The notes under the pieces: generated by a model | The model's input: the letters and a program-made list of their open reading frames with translations, nothing else | Databases searched by the model: none | What the model was told of the DNA's origin: nothing | Made by a program: the position numbers and the translations under genes | NCBI GenBank assembly: GCA_965223165.1 | Contig: CBDCVQ010000003.1 | Location: forward strand, 293,359-357,358 | Length of the DNA: 64,000 bases | Origin: JABDMH01 sp965223165 | Lineage (GTDB): Bacteria; Bacteroidota; Bacteroidia; Chitinophagales; Saprospiraceae | Reading direction: 5' to 3' | In this document: piece after piece, positions 63,089 through 64,000 of the stretch | Layout: every line of letters starts with the position of its first letter | How positions within the stretch are numbered: the stretch's first letter is position 1

Positions 63089-64000
63089 ATGCCTACACAG
63101 GATATTTCCAAGGAAGAATTGCTGAGAAAGAATCAGGAATTACGTCAAGAAAATATCCATTTAAAGGCAGAGAATGCTGAGCTATTAAGATTGATCCGGG
63201 GGGTTAAATCCGAACGGTTTATTAGTGCGGATTCTCCCAAAAATAAGCTAGAGGAAAATGCACTTTTTCCTACACCCTCCTCGCCAACAGATGTCACTGA
63301 TAAAAAAAAGGACAAACAAAAAAAGCCCTCCGGTCACAGACGCCAGCAGATACCTGTACACCTCCCACGACAGGAAAGAATCTTGGAGCCCCCCATTGAT
63401 ACCAGCCAAATGGTTAAGATGGGTGAAGTAGTCACTGAACAGTATGGCATTGAGATAAATCTGTATGTGGACCGGATCGTTCGTCCCAAATATGTCGATA
63501 GTGACTCCACTATCCACATTGCTCCCTACGATTGCCTGTTTGCTAAAAGTAATATCGGTGCAAGCCTGGCCAGCCACATCGTGGTCAGTAAGTACATCGA
63601 CCATTTGCCTTTGTACAGGCAAAGCAAGATGTATGCCCGTGATCATGTAGACTTACCCAGGTCAACATTGTTGGATGCGGTCAAACGAGTAGCCGCTCGA
63701 CTAGAGCCTCTCTACGAGGTGGCGGCCAAACAAGTGCTCAACGTCGATTATTTAATGGCTGACGAATCCAGCATCCCCGTACTATGCCAGGACCACCCCG
63801 GAGCCACCCTTAAAGGACAAATGCTGGTCAAAGTGGCTCCTGAGAAAGGGCTGGTAGTCTTTGACTATATCAAGACCAAAGAGAAAATCAATATCCTGGA
63901 AGGTCTGGAAGGGTTTGAAGGTTATCTACAGACGGACGGAAATGTGAGCTACTGTAGCAAGGGAGCAGAAGACAAGGTGACTCACCTGAATTGCCTGGTG
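63089..64000 (+). CDS. tnpC: IS66 TnpC transposase, truncated by the window edge
   Basis: 304 codons from the ATG at 63089, open to the right edge. The N-terminus is a leucine-zipper-like helix (LLRKNQELRQENIHLKAENA), a zinc-binding/linker region follows (KKKDKQKKPSGHRRQQIPVH), and the catalytic core begins with LASHIVVSKYIDHLPLYRQ. The DDE Asp residues are visible in MADESSIPV and LQTDGNVSY; the Glu lies beyond the window. The usual family length is about 510-530 residues. Confidence 0.93.
   Translation, partial: MPTQDISKEELLRKNQELRQENIHLKAENAELLRLIRGVKSERFISADSPKNKLEENALFPTPSSPTDVTDKKKDKQKKPSGHRRQQIPVHLPRQERILEPPIDTSQMVKMGEVVTEQYGIEINLYVDRIVRPKYVDSDSTIHIAPYDCLFAKSNIGASLASHIVVSKYIDHLPLYRQSKMYARDHVDLPRSTLLDAVKRVAARLEPLYEVAAKQVLNVDYLMADESSIPVLCQDHPGATLKGQMLVKVAPEKGLVVFDYIKTKEKINILEGLEGFEGYLQTDGNVSYCSKGAEDKVTHLNCLV

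Larger units (their letters stand above)
62319..64000 (+). mobile_element. IS66-family insertion sequence, left part
   Basis: Begins with GTAAGCGTACGGGCG at 62319, the GTAAGCG start typical of IS66 ends, in the middle of an IS3-type transposase gene. It contains tnpA, tnpB and most of tnpC in the usual order and continues past the window. Confidence 0.85.

Noticed and set aside
1..64000. tRNA or rRNA genes
   Set aside because: No cloverleaf-like or rRNA-like sequence was recognised on either strand, though a covariance search was not possible.

Overview
The window looks like a chromosomal segment from a Bacteroidota bacterium, plausibly a Saprospiria/Lewinella-type organism. The reasons are a type IX secretion (type B) sorting domain, a DUF6089-type outer-membrane barrel, a double-glycine (GG) leader peptide with a C39-like/VKOR/DsbA partner, a DUF1592-DUF1552 pair, DUF6090 and DUF6660 proteins, and a promoter of the Bacteroidota TTTG / TAnnTTTG type. 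The species is inferred from these families only.

Bases 1-16,500 are conventional genome. They hold a small locus for a cysteine-rich secreted peptide (573-4835), a 16-unit tandem repeat of about 178 bp (4910-7735), an outer-membrane protein, a DUF1592-DUF1552 operon, a membrane protein, a decayed DUF433/DUF5615 toxin-antitoxin pair followed by an attC-like relic, and a zinc-ribbon gene divergent from the next gene.

Bases 16,550-61,850 form one system: an integron-like cassette array. A large (about 591 aa) tyrosine recombinase stands at its left end. It reads in the same direction as the array and has three related N-terminal repeats (HARP-like in character). Twenty-seven bases after its stop codon begins an uninterrupted head-to-tail series of 41 cassettes. 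Each starts at a GTT core and nearly every one ends in an attC site of about 70 or about 135 bp. The R'' arm of each attC is the reverse complement of the first 8-12 bases of its own cassette, which is the signature of cassettes that circularise. All cassette genes read rightwards. Contents include a 3.5-kb mercury-resistance operon, a 9.4-kb heavy-metal efflux operon (Fur-like regulator, RND pump fused to its outer-membrane channel, adaptor, methyltransferase-like protein, P-type ATPase), several toxin-antitoxin or TA-like modules, many small secreted or membrane proteins and lipoproteins, a transglutaminase-like protein, an alpha/beta hydrolase, and 16 cassettes of 357 or 361 bp with no convincing gene (families A, B, C and one A/C chimera). 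Several cassette genes are broken. One cassette carries an IS1634-like element in its attC loop, and one gene pair is present twice as identical cassettes.

Bases 61,850-64,000 are insertion-sequence debris that cuts off the last attC: the 3' end of an IS3-type transposase gene into which an IS66 element (tnpA, tnpB, partial tnpC) has inserted.

The most unusual element is the combination of a non-IntI-like, repeat-bearing recombinase with a classical-looking attC array that can hold multi-kilobase operons as single cassettes.
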